Shown piece by piece: positions 35,593 through 42,512 of a DNA stretch of 42,512 nucleotides. Every line of letters starts with the position of its first letter. The first letter of the stretch is position 1. The DNA is from CAZEJS01 sp964512645 (lineage in GTDB: Bacteria; Actinomycetota; Geothermincolia; Fen-727; Anoxymicrobiaceae). The notes beneath the pieces are model-generated. The model did not search any database and was not told where the DNA came from. It saw nothing but the letters and a program-made list of their open reading frames with translations. The stretch lies in the NCBI GenBank assembly GCA_964512645.1, contig CAZEJS010000027.1, positions 1-42,512 on the forward strand. Reading direction: 5' to 3'. The position numbers and the translations under genes were made by a program.

Positions 35593-35668
35593 GGGCCCAT
35601 AGCTCAGTTGGCAGAGCGGCGGACTCATAATCCGCGTGTCGCAGGTTCGAGTCCTGCTGGGCCCACCA
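35593..35668 (+). tRNA. tRNA with anticodon CAU (probably Ile2, alternatively elongator Met)
   Basis: A complete 76-base cloverleaf. The acceptor stem GGGCCCA pairs with TGGGCCC, the D arm is GCTC-AGTTGGCA-GAGC, the anticodon arm is GCGGA-CTCATAA-TCCGC with CAT at 35626-35628, the variable loop is GTGTC, the T arm is GCAGG-TTCGAGT-CCTGC, and CCA is encoded. A G1-C72 pair and no run of three G-C pairs in the anticodon stem exclude an initiator tRNA. C4-G69 and C5-G68 in the acceptor stem are features recognised by TilS in E. coli tRNA-Ile2, so a lysidine-modified Ile tRNA is favoured over elongator Met. Confidence 0.92.
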
Positions 35669-35782
35669 GGCTGTTCAACAGGCAGAGCTTTTATCTGCGC
35701 GTTCAATCGGTATACTGGAGACCTTCAAGCCAACCGGATCCGCAGGACGAAGGCCAGAGGCACAAGCCTGGAGCAATAAGAA

Positions 35783-36412
35783 TCACTTTGTCGCTGGAAC
35801 AATCGCTCTATCAGCGGTCCTCACAAACCGCTTCCCTGCGCTGACAAGATTCCCATCTTCAACAACATAAGTGGTCTTGTTGTTGCCGGGATACGTTATG
35901 GTTACTCCGCCCTTTCCTGCAACCCAGATGCCGCTTCCAACTTCTTCACCTCTTGGCAACGGCTTCGTGTAATACGCGGCACCATTTGTGTCCAATGCAA
36001 TAGTCTCTCCAGGAACTGATGTGTATGTTGCAACGAGCGAAGGCGGTCTATTCGGTTCAACCCTGTACTTCCGCCAGATAGTGTCCCATCCCACAAGGCG
36101 ACCGTCTGCTTGTACTCTGAAGGTAACGGGAATCCCCTTTGGAGACTTCGCTGTTTCCTGTCCTACAAAGACCCGGTTACCCCGAACCCAGTATCTGAGA
36201 GGAGTTCTCCTTGCTATGCCGAGCACCGGCAATGTCGCCTCAGTCAGTCTGCCGTTTTCCGCAAAGCGTATCTCTCTCCCGTTTTGAGCGTGATAGAGCC
36301 CGATAACGTCACGGTCTTCGACCTGCAAGACCACTATCGTCCCCAGGACGACCAGGAACACCAGGACCAGGCAGCCGACGAAGATCAGCGCGCCTTTGCC
36401 CACCCGCCTCAC
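35783..36412 (-). CDS. Membrane-anchored protein with two beta-repeats, unrecognised
   Basis: A 209-residue protein with one N-terminal membrane segment ('LIFVGCLVLVFLVVLGTIVV', residues 9-28) and an exported remainder. Two similar blocks follow: 'GLYHAQNGREIRFAENGRLT' near residue 38 and 'ATYTSVPGETIALDTNGAAY' near 128, each a short beta unit ending in a Gly turn, then 'TPLRYWVRGNRVFVG' and 'GVTITYPGNNKTTYVVEDGN'. I recognise no named family. Base composition is visibly lower in G+C than the neighbours and uses A/T-ending codons more, so it may be acquired. Position just after a tRNA gene fits that idea. The start is GTG at 36412, with only a weak GAGAGAG upstream; a second GTG at 36403 is possible. 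Confidence 0.6.
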   Translation of the reverse strand: MRRVGKGALIFVGCLVLVFLVVLGTIVVLQVEDRDVIGLYHAQNGREIRFAENGRLTEATLPVLGIARRTPLRYWVRGNRVFVGQETAKSPKGIPVTFRVQADGRLVGWDTIWRKYRVEPNRPPSLVATYTSVPGETIALDTNGAAYYTKPLPRGEEVGSGIWVAGKGGVTITYPGNNKTTYVVEDGNLVSAGKRFVRTADRAIVPATK

Positions 36413-36475
36413 GGTATCTCTCTCTCGATGTTCTTCAGCGTCTTCCGGAGCGAAGCGTTCCTCCCGGAAAGGACG

Positions 36476-38731
36476 TCAGTCCATGTATCCGCCGATGGTG
36501 CCAGTCGCCACCTGCCGGCCGTTCCAGTACATCGCGTGCTCGACCATTATGTCCTGACCGGTGGTGCAGACCACTAACACGCTCCCGCGGCCGCTCGCCC
36601 CGTAGTACATCGGGAACGTCTGGCGGCTGTTGGCCGGGATCGTGTAGATATGCGTCGAGTTCCCCGCCCCTCTATCCATGAGGTAGACGAGGGCGATTTC
36701 CACGGCAACCGCGTTGGGGTTCTGCACCAGGGTGAAGGTCTCCCGCCCGGCCGTGGTCTGGCCGTCGGGCAGGAAAAAGACCCGGTGCGTGGCTGAGAAA
36801 CCTATCGAGTCGTGGCTTATCTCGCCGCTCGGGGTCCCCAGGTACATGGCGCGCTCGGCGATAATCGGCAGGGTTCCCTCGACGGTCGTCGAGAGGTCGA
36901 CGTTCGGCATGACGTCGTTCACCCTTATCGTCTTGCGGCTGTTGGCCGGCATCGTGAAGGCGGGCATGGCCGTGGGGCCAGTCGCAGTCTGGTAGGTCAC
37001 CGTGACGTCACACGGGCTATCGTTAGGGTTTTGCACGAGCACGTAGGTGGTGAAGCCCCACGCGGTGGTCCCCTCGGCGAGGTAGTACTTCAGGGCGGGC
37101 GCCGGGGTCCCGATCGACTCGTGGCCCTCACGCCTGTCGTACCTGTACATCGCCCGCTCCGGGATCACCGGGACGTTCGATGCCACCTCGATGCTCGCGT
37201 CCTTCGCACCTATGTCATCAGCCATGTTGAAGGACCGGCGGGAGTTCGGAGGCACCGTCTTGTTCACGACCTGCGGCCCCTCGCCCTCGATCATGTAGGT
37301 GACCTCGCAGTTGGCTGTATAGGCGGTGGGATTCTGTATCAGCAGCCAGCACTCGAAGCCCCAGGCCGTGGAGCCTTCAGCCAGGAACCAGTGGCGGGCC
37401 GGGGCCAGGACGCCGACGCTGCTGTGCGCTTCGGGGGATGCGGCGCCCGGGCCGGTCCATGACATGGTCCGTTCCACGGCTATCGACGCGCCTTCCTGGC
37501 ACACTACGCGCGTGGAGAAGTCCCGCTGCCCCCCCATTGCCGTAACGAGTTCGTCGTTTGTGATCGTCGTCTGGCTGCCCGCAGGCAGCGCGATGACCTG
37601 GTTCACCGGTGCCGAGCCGGTCGGCATGTATGTGACGCTGGCGTGGACCACGCCCCCGTTAGGGTTCTCGAGCGAGATGTAGGTGTTGAAGCCCCAGGCG
37701 GTCGAGCCCTCGGCCAGGTACCAGTTGGAGGTTTCGAACGCTTGAGCCCGGCCAATCTTGCTCGCGTTGGTCTCCCCGAACCAGATGGAGCCGTCCGGGG
37801 CGTTCGCGAGCAGTACGGGCCGGCAGTTGGCGGTCGGCACCGTGTATTCCGAGATGGTGCCGAGTGTCGTGCACCTGCCGATCTTGTTGCCGACCTGCTC
37901 GCAGAACCACAGGTTGCCGTCCGGCCCCGGCTCTATCCCGATAGGATTGCTTCCGGCCGTGGCTATCGGGTATTCCGTGAAGGCGCCGGCCGCCGTGCAC
38001 CTGCCGATCTTGTTGCCCGCATACTCGGTGAACCAGAGGTTTCCATCAGGGCCCATGCAGATACCGAACGGTCCGGAGCCGACGGTGGGTATCGGGTAGG
38101 AGGTGACCACCCCTGCGGTCGTCACCCGCGCTACGTTGTTCGAGCCCTGTCCCACCAACCACAGGTTGCCGTCAGGGCCCCGGGTGATGCCCCTCGGAGC
38201 AGTGACGCCGGCCAGCGGGAACTCGGTGATCACGCCGGTCGTTGTACACCGCCCGAGCTCGGCGGATATGGACTCCGTGAACCAGAGGTTGCCGTCCGGT
38301 CCGACACAGAGTCCCCAGGGGCCTGAAACCCCCGGGGCATTGTACTCGGTGATGACACCGGCAGTGGTTATCCGTCCGATCTTGTTGGCCTGGAACTCGG
38401 TGAACCACATGTTGCCGTCCGGACCTTGAACCATGCAAGAAGGCCCGGAAGCGGGAGTCGGCACGATGTACTCGTGGAGGACCGCGCCGGTGACGCTCGC
38501 CACGCCTATCTTGTTCGCGGAGTACTCGGTGAACCACATGTTGCCGTCCGGGCCGAGAGCGACGTCCAGCGCGCCCGAGCCCGCCGTCGGCACCACTATC
38601 TCAGTGAAGTTGGCCGCCATCGCCGGCCGGCTCACCAGCGCCAAGCCGGCGAAAACCAGGCATGCGGACAGGACCGAAGCGACCGTTCTGGAGAGTATCT
38701 TTCGAGGGGATGAACGACGATGAGACTCCAT
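36476..38731 (-). CDS. Secreted seven-bladed beta-propeller (Vgb-like) with C-terminal LAEGSTAWGF repeats
   Basis: A 751-residue exported protein. A signal peptide ends at about 'SRPAMA' (residue 40). Residues 40-335 hold seven repeats of about 42 residues with 'GPDGNLWFTE' and 'NKIGRCTTAG', the blades of a streptogramin-lyase (virginiamycin B lyase)-like propeller. Residues 340-751 hold four repeats starting 'WYLAEGSTAWGFNTYISLEN', 'WFLAEGSTAWGFECWLLIQN', 'YYLAEGTTAWGFTTYVLVQN' and a divergent 'FFLPDGQTTAGRETFTLVQN', each with 'VTYM' and 'AERAMY'-like ends. These look like Ig-type surface modules known from uncultured Actinomycetota. Vgb enzymes are cytosolic and single-domain, so antibiotic cleavage is unlikely; a surface binding role is more plausible. 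The ATG at 38731 follows AAAGGAGACTGAA. The last repeat runs almost to the stop, without an anchor. Confidence 0.85.
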   Translation of the reverse strand: MESHRRSSPRKILSRTVASVLSACLVFAGLALVSRPAMAANFTEIVVPTAGSGALDVALGPDGNMWFTEYSANKIGVASVTGAVLHEYIVPTPASGPSCMVQGPDGNMWFTEFQANKIGRITTAGVITEYNAPGVSGPWGLCVGPDGNLWFTESISAELGRCTTTGVITEFPLAGVTAPRGITRGPDGNLWLVGQGSNNVARVTTAGVVTSYPIPTVGSGPFGICMGPDGNLWFTEYAGNKIGRCTAAGAFTEYPIATAGSNPIGIEPGPDGNLWFCEQVGNKIGRCTTLGTISEYTVPTANCRPVLLANAPDGSIWFGETNASKIGRAQAFETSNWYLAEGSTAWGFNTYISLENPNGGVVHASVTYMPTGSAPVNQVIALPAGSQTTITNDELVTAMGGQRDFSTRVVCQEGASIAVERTMSWTGPGAASPEAHSSVGVLAPARHWFLAEGSTAWGFECWLLIQNPTAYTANCEVTYMIEGEGPQVVNKTVPPNSRRSFNMADDIGAKDASIEVASNVPVIPERAMYRYDRREGHESIGTPAPALKYYLAEGTTAWGFTTYVLVQNPNDSPCDVTVTYQTATGPTAMPAFTMPANSRKTIRVNDVMPNVDLSTTVEGTLPIIAERAMYLGTPSGEISHDSIGFSATHRVFFLPDGQTTAGRETFTLVQNPNAVAVEIALVYLMDRGAGNSTHIYTIPANSRQTFPMYYGASGRGSVLVVCTTGQDIMVEHAMYWNGRQVATGTIGGYMD

Positions 38732-39267
38732 TTCAGTCTCCTTTCCTACCCGGTCTTTCCCAATTTGCCTTCCCCGACACCGATATCCAGTTGATTCCAC
38801 AAGCCGCAGTATTCTCCCTCTCGTCAGGACAAGGTCAATCCCAGAGTACACCCATGTGATGCGGTCTGTCATGCTCCTGGAGCGAGCCCGTAGGGCGAAG
38901 CGACGGGAGCACGACTTCGTCAGTTTCCGGGCAGTCGTCAATTTCCTCATGTCGGGCCGGTGCTCACCGATTATCGAACCAGGAGTAGCCGTTCTTCTCG
39001 ATCTGCTTCGAGCCACCGCGTTCAACCGATGGGAGTCTGCTGCCGGTGGAGCCCGACGTCACCGGGGCGGCAAGCAGGGCCAGCAGGGCCAGCCAGGAGA
39101 CAGTTGACAGAAACCTTCTCGCGCCCACCCGGCACCACCGCTTCCCCCGACTGCTATTTCACGACGTTCCATTCCGGAGATCGATACTTTACCATCATCC
39201 GGCAGTCCAGGCTTGCGGCGCGCGAATCCCCTTCCTTCGGGAGCTCGTACCTTCATGGCGAGGGTGG
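38732..39267. other. Gap upstream of the propeller gene
   Basis: A 536-base gap that contains the possible small secreted ORF at 38964-39128 and a hairpin-forming stretch at 38872-38911 (TGCTCC pairing with GGAGCA around an inner GCCC-GTA-GGGC). This would lie in or near the leader of the propeller message. I see no other gene. Confidence 0.5.
38964..39128 (-). CDS. Possible 54-residue secreted peptide
   Basis: The minus strand here reads M-G-A-R-R-F-L followed by 'STVSWLALLALLAAPVTSGS', a good signal peptide with a likely cut near 'PVTSG', then a polar tail ending in 'YSWFDNR'. The start is GTG at 39128 and the stop TGA at 38964-38966. The ribosome binding site is poor (GGGGGAAG about 15 bases upstream), so it may instead be the decayed start of a once longer secreted protein. 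It precedes the propeller gene in the same direction. Confidence 0.3.
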   Translation of the reverse strand: MGARRFLSTVSWLALLALLAAPVTSGSTGSRLPSVERGGSKQIEKNGYSWFDNR

Positions 39268-39606
39268 TCAGGTGGTCTTGACGAGCTCGGGGGGCTTGCC
39301 CGTGACATCGGCGAGATCCCGTACCAGGATCTCGTACCCCTCGATCGTCGGGGGCCTGGTGAAGAAGCCCGAGAACTTCGCGATGACCTGCTGCAGGAAA
39401 CCGCTCTGTTCGGTTGCCCTGGCGTCTTCTTCGCTCCGCCAGATGCTCAGCGTCATCCCCTTTCCGGTCTTCCTGTCTCCCAGGAGCATCGCCTCGAGGA
39501 ACCCCTCCTGCTGCCTGGCCTCGGGGACGTAGCCGTCCTCGTAGACCTCGATGCCCCGGTCGATCTTGTCCGCGTCGACCTCGAACCGCAGGACACGTGC
39601 GTACAT
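39268..39606 (-). CDS. ABM-domain (antibiotic biosynthesis monooxygenase-like) protein
   Basis: A 112-residue dimeric alpha/beta-barrel (ferredoxin-like) protein. 'MYARVLRFEVDADKIDRGIE' is the first strand and helix, 'QQEGFLEAMLLGDRKTGKGM' the second strand pair, and 'TLSIWRSEEDARATEQSGFL' the characteristic strand and helix. Such proteins include cofactor-less monooxygenases, haem-degrading enzymes and many of unknown role; no conserved catalytic residue allows a choice. The ATG at 39606 has AAGGAGGTGCGCGGCT upstream, a very strong site. The gene stands alone, with a 326-base gap to the divergent SnoaL-like gene. Confidence 0.75.
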   Translation of the reverse strand: MYARVLRFEVDADKIDRGIEVYEDGYVPEARQQEGFLEAMLLGDRKTGKGMTLSIWRSEEDARATEQSGFLQQVIAKFSGFFTRPPTIEGYEILVRDLADVTGKPPELVKTT

Positions 39607-39932
39607 AGCCGCGCACCTCCTTCCGAACGCATAAGAACATCGCCGCATAATCAATCGTGGACCCCGACGGAGGTGTGGTCAAGCAGTCCTGCCGGGCCCG
39701 TCGGCGGTCCGCAAGCCGCGACGTGTTTCGGTGAAACCGGCGAGGTGACATCGCGTGGACGCGCGGCGCCGCGGCGCCTTCCGCCGCTCCCGCGCCCGGC
39801 TGCGGATTTGACTGAAGGGATTACCCGCAACCGTTCGGGGGCTGGAGCCTGCCCGGCGGATTTTGACTGCCCGGCAGGAGGGTTGATAGCATCGTGCCGG
39901 GCGGCCGTTGATCCAGTGAAAGGAGCACGAGC
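39607..39932. other. Divergent promoter region between the ABM and SnoaL-like genes
   Basis: No gene is seen. The right part holds a promoter candidate at 39863-39892. GCCCGGC-type boxes surround it at 39851-39857 and 39869-39876, with the inverse TGCCGGGC at 39895-39902, suggestive of an operator. Confidence 0.5.
39863..39892 (+). promoter_or_regulatory. Candidate promoter with flanking inverted repeat for the SnoaL-like gene
   Basis: TTGACT (five of six) and TAGCAT (four of six) are 18 bases apart. GCCCGGCA at 39869-39876 and TGCCGGGC at 39895-39902 form an inverted repeat around the -10 box, the usual place for a repressor. Confidence 0.5.
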
Positions 39933-40337
39933 GTGAAGACCCGGGACCTGATGGCATCGCTCCGGAGCCACTGGGAGGCCGCCAGGGCGGGCGACCTGGA
40001 GGGGGAGATGGCCATCTACCGCGAGGACGCGGTGTGCGACCTTCCCCAGACGGGGGAGAGCTTCGCCGGCCTCGAGGCCCTCAGGGCCCTGCGCCGCTAC
40101 CGGCCGGAGAAGCCCCTGGCCATGGAATTCCTCCGCATACTCGGTTCGGGGAACCTCTGGGTCACCGAGTTCAAGCAGACGTTCAGGGAGCGGTCCGTCT
40201 TCGTGGTGAGCGTGATGGAGTTCAAGGGCGGCAGGGTCTTCCACGAGACACGCTGGTTCACGCCACAGCTCCTCGCTCCAGCCTGGCACACGAAGTACCC
40301 GGTGCCGGGAGCTGACGGCGGCGGGAAAGAGGTCTGA
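39933..40337 (+). CDS. SnoaL-like (NTF2-fold) protein
   Basis: A 134-residue protein with the cone-like NTF2 fold pattern: an N-terminal helix 'LRSHWEAARAGDLEGEMAIY' followed by 'REDAVCDLPQTGESFAGLEA', then strands 'LWVTEFKQTF', 'SVFVVSVMEFKGGRVFHETR' and 'WFTP'. The family contains polyketide cyclases, ketosteroid isomerases and many small-molecule-binding proteins; the catalytic His/Asp cannot be assigned. The GTG at 39933 has AAAGGAG seven bases upstream. It appears as a single gene under its own candidate promoter. Confidence 0.75.
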   Translation: MKTRDLMASLRSHWEAARAGDLEGEMAIYREDAVCDLPQTGESFAGLEALRALRRYRPEKPLAMEFLRILGSGNLWVTEFKQTFRERSVFVVSVMEFKGGRVFHETRWFTPQLLAPAWHTKYPVPGADGGGKEV

Positions 40338-40445
40338 GCCGCACGCCGTTCCGCGCGGAACCACCAGCTTCCACGCGTGTCGAGCGGCTTCGGAACCGCG
40401 CGCGTAAACACTTTTCATCGGCATATGGCCGCGCGGGCTTTAGCA

Positions 40446-40474
40446 TTGAACTCCGACTTAGATTGCCTTAATAA
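40446..40474 (+). promoter_or_regulatory. Possible promoter of the lone receiver gene
   Basis: TTGAAC and TAATAA are 17 bases apart within an unusually A/T-rich stretch (40440-40480) ahead of the receiver gene. The boxes match the consensus only at four and three positions. Confidence 0.3.
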
Positions 40475-40553
40475 TTAAGCCTGACCGGATGAGGCGCGAG
40501 CGGGTGCCTGTGGCCCCTCCGCGCTGGTTTCGCAATTCATATGTGAGGTTTGG

Positions 40554-40937
40554 ATGGAACAGGACCGCAAGCTCGTGCTGCTGGTCGATGATGACGCCGA
40601 TTTCGCCAAGGTGGTCAAGCTCTACTTCGAGCGCTCGGGGCTCGACCTGGTCGCGGTGCCGAGCGGCAAGAAGGCCCTGAAGGCGATAGACGCGGCGCGG
40701 CCCGATGCGATGATACTCGACATCAACATGCCGAAGATGAACGGGGTTGAGGTGTGCAGGACGGTCAGGGCGAAGATGGGGGGAAGGCAGCTCCCGATCA
40801 TCGCGCTAACCGGCTTCCACAGCGAAGACGCCAAGAAGCAGATGATGGAGGTAGGGGCCGACCTCTACCTGACCAAGCCCATCGACATGAAGAAGCTCGT
40901 GGAGAGCGTGGTGCAGCTCTTCCCCCGGGGTGCTTGA
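40554..40937 (+). CDS. Stand-alone response regulator receiver
   Basis: A 127-residue CheY-like protein consisting only of a receiver domain. The acidic pocket is 'LLVDDDADF', the phosphorylated Asp56 is in 'MILDINMPKMNG', the switch Thr is in 'IIALTGFHSED', and the conserved Lys is in 'YLTKPIDMKKL'. All key residues are present. There is no output domain, so it must pass the signal by protein contact or in a phosphorelay. The membrane histidine kinase at 33.3 kb and the large kinase at 18.9-22 kb, both without a cognate regulator, are possible partners. The ATG at 40554 has GAGG five bases upstream. It ends four bases before the convergent radical SAM gene. Confidence 0.92.
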   Translation: MEQDRKLVLLVDDDADFAKVVKLYFERSGLDLVAVPSGKKALKAIDAARPDAMILDINMPKMNGVEVCRTVRAKMGGRQLPIIALTGFHSEDAKKQMMEVGADLYLTKPIDMKKLVESVVQLFPRGA

Positions 40938-40941
40938 GCCA

Positions 40942-42354
40942 TCAGCGCGCGGCGTTCTTCTTCAGCGCCCGGTAGCACCCCAGCATCCACGGTGTGGAGT
41001 AGATCTTTGTCAGGCCGACCTGCCGTGCGATCTCCCTCGGCCTCCTGTGCCCGCCGTAGAACAACAGGTGCGACAGCGTGTACCGCCGCCTTATCTGCCC
41101 CTTGCTGAATCCCGGGAGCGACATTATGGGGTTCCTGCGCTCGTACCCACCGGACAGCGGCCTGTCGAGCAGCCCCTCCTCCTGGCACTTCCTGTGCAGC
41201 TCGGTACCTGGGTACGGGTAGAAGACGCTGAGCAGGAACCAGTCCGGCTGGCAGGCCCGGGTGACTTTCACCGTCTCCGAGAAGTCCTTTCGCGTCTCCC
41301 CGGGGATACCGATCAGGTTGTACATCCCGACCTCCAGCCCGTGGCGCTTCGCGGAGGCCACCGCGTCGATGATGTCCCGGTTGGAGTAGTTGCGCTTCAG
41401 CACCTCTCTGCGCACCCTGTCGCTCCCGGACTCGAGTCCGATGTTGATGAACCTGAAGCCGCAGCGCTTAAACGCCTCGAAGAGCTCCTCGTAGTCGGAG
41501 CGGGGCGTCACCCTGAGGTTCGAGCCGAAGGCTACCGGGATCTCCAGGTCGCGGTTCATCTCCTCCAGAAGGCCGCAGAGCCGGATCGCCCACTCCTGGT
41601 TGAAGCCGAGCGTCTCGACCTCGAGGTAAACCTCGCTCATGTAGGGGTACGCGCTCTTGAGGTCCAGTATCTCCTCGACGACGTTCTCCGGCGAGCGCAG
41701 CCGGACGTACTTGCCGCCCGCGAGCCTGGCCAGCGCGTGGTTGCAGCAGTAGGTGCACTGAAACGGGCAGCCCCTTCCCAGGAGTACCGAAGGGCGCGAG
41801 TAAACGTTCGACATCCAGGGCAGCCACATCTCCCTGTCCGGGAACGGCAGCGTGTCGAGGTCGGCGAGGAACGGGCGCGGCTCGTTCACCTCCACGCCCC
41901 CGGCGTTCTTGAGGATCATGTTGGGGACGCCGCTCGGCCTCCCGCCATCTTCGAGCTGCGCGACCAGCTCGAGGGTCGCGTACTCGCCTTCGCCGACGCA
42001 AACCCCGTCGAACGGCCCGTCGAGGCAGTCCCCGGGCATCAGGGATGCGTGCGGTCCCCCGATGAGCATGAACCTGTCGCCGAAATCGTCCTTGAGTTCG
42101 CGCGCCACTTCCGTCATGAACTCGAACCCGGTGTAGACCGAGGTGAAGCAGATGAGCCCCGGGTCGAAATCCCGGACGTGCCCGGCGACGATGTGCCCGT
42201 TCTCCCTGGTGGGGACCACCAGCCGAGTCTCGTGCCCGTGCTTCTTCAGAAGGGAGGAGATATAGGAGATGCCGAACTGCATGCGCTCGTGTCCCTCGAG
42301 CGGCTTCTCGACGGAGTAATGGTCTTCTTCGGAGTGGATGAAGAGTACTCTCAT
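40942..42354 (-). CDS. B12-binding-domain radical SAM protein, second copy type
   Basis: A 470-residue relative of the gene at 27.4-28.9 kb, of the same two-domain build. The N-terminal Rossmann-like part has 'MQFGISYISSLLKKHGHETR' and 'RFMLIGGPHASLMPGD'. The cluster motif is 'LGRGCPFQCTYC' (C196, C200, C203), then 'VRLRSPENVVEEILDL', 'INIGLESGSDRVRREVLKRN' and 'NLIGIPGETRKDFSETVKV'. The two proteins share framework motifs such as VGEGE, LPFPDR and YVR-RSP but differ elsewhere, so they probably have different substrates. The ATG at 42354 has only a weak ACGGGACGCC upstream. No modifying-enzyme neighbour is in view; the gene is convergent with the lone receiver. The end of the window (42355-42512) holds no supported gene. 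Confidence 0.85.
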   Translation of the reverse strand: MRVLFIHSEEDHYSVEKPLEGHERMQFGISYISSLLKKHGHETRLVVPTRENGHIVAGHVRDFDPGLICFTSVYTGFEFMTEVARELKDDFGDRFMLIGGPHASLMPGDCLDGPFDGVCVGEGEYATLELVAQLEDGGRPSGVPNMILKNAGGVEVNEPRPFLADLDTLPFPDREMWLPWMSNVYSRPSVLLGRGCPFQCTYCCNHALARLAGGKYVRLRSPENVVEEILDLKSAYPYMSEVYLEVETLGFNQEWAIRLCGLLEEMNRDLEIPVAFGSNLRVTPRSDYEELFEAFKRCGFRFINIGLESGSDRVRREVLKRNYSNRDIIDAVASAKRHGLEVGMYNLIGIPGETRKDFSETVKVTRACQPDWFLLSVFYPYPGTELHRKCQEEGLLDRPLSGGYERRNPIMSLPGFSKGQIRRRYTLSHLLFYGGHRRPREIARQVGLTKIYSTPWMLGCYRALKKNAAR

Positions 42355-42512
42355 GGCGTCCCGTCTGTCTATCGGGCCGCACGCGGCCCTGGTGTCGCGG
42401 CGGCCGCCCCGGCGCATCCGGGGCCGGCGATGGAATCACCGCCGGGGAGTATTCTAACCCACATTCCGCAGATAGCTGAGAGCCTGAATTGAATTATCGC
42501 ACACCGCGAAAG

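Noticed and set aside
35684..35701. GCAGA...TCTGC stem after the tRNA
   Set aside because: A five-base stem whose T run lies in the loop rather than after the stem; not a credible terminator.
40930..42492. 520-codon plus-strand frame opposite the second radical SAM gene
   Set aside because: No ribosome binding site or motifs; the minus strand holds the radical SAM cluster motif.

Overview
The window is high-GC bacterial DNA, densely packed with genes and with Shine-Dalgarno sequences before most starts. It most likely comes from an uncultured, deep-branching Actinomycetota. The best lineage clues are a 29-residue lysine/arginine-rich protein of the bS22 (AURKAIP1/COX24) type, a DUF3068 membrane protein, and a secreted beta-propeller with 'LAEGSTAWGF' repeats. 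These are family-level impressions made without a search. The first 1.3 kb (decayed IS1380-type transposase) and about 35.8-36.4 kb look less GC-rich than the rest.

Layout. 0-1.3 kb: a tiny secreted ORF and the transposase remnant. 1.65-4.4 kb: an acetate module, acs plus a SatP/YaaH-type acetate transporter, closed by a strong terminator. 4.4-6.1 kb: a GH17-like lipoprotein and a GNAT acetyltransferase. 6.1-9.1 kb: the p-aminobenzoate operon pabA-pabB-pabC on the minus strand. 9.1-14.4 kb: inorganic pyrophosphatase, a lipoprotein, a class II aldolase, a MutM with a degenerate zinc finger, a ribokinase and a two-TM potassium channel with an RCK domain. 14.4-17.1 kb: a large orphan six-hairpin-glycosidase-like protein facing the bS22 gene. 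17.2-22 kb: alpha/beta hydrolase, LUD-domain protein and a large REC-PAS-GAF-PAS-kinase that is frameshifted at a G8 tract. 22.2-24 kb: GH1 glycosidase preceded by a 59-residue Cys-ended peptide. 24.1-26.7 kb: HMG-CoA-synthase-like/DUF35 fusion plus SCP-x-type thiolase. 26.8-32.4 kb: methyltransferase, B12-type radical SAM, PlsC-like acyltransferase, DUF3068 protein and a CrtI-like oxidoreductase, which together suggest lipid or isoprenoid chemistry. 32.4-35.5 kb: two small proteins, then a membrane histidine kinase followed by a kinase-less copy of its sensor domain. 35.6 kb: a tRNA with anticodon CAU. 35.8-42.4 kb: an orphan membrane-anchored protein, the beta-propeller protein, an ABM-domain protein, a SnoaL-like protein, a lone receiver and a second radical SAM protein.

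How the parts fit. Acetate uptake and activation supply acetyl-CoA. The thiolase and synthase-like pair work on acyl-CoA condensation chemistry. Several hydrolases, the ribokinase and the aldolase point to sugar use. Signalling is well represented: two sensor kinases, a lone receiver, and a receiver domain with its phosphorylation site lost. I see no CRISPR array, phage module, toxin-antitoxin pair or complete biosynthetic cluster. The most unusual units are the sensor kinase/kinase-less twin, the G8-interrupted kinase, and the small Cys-containing proteins.
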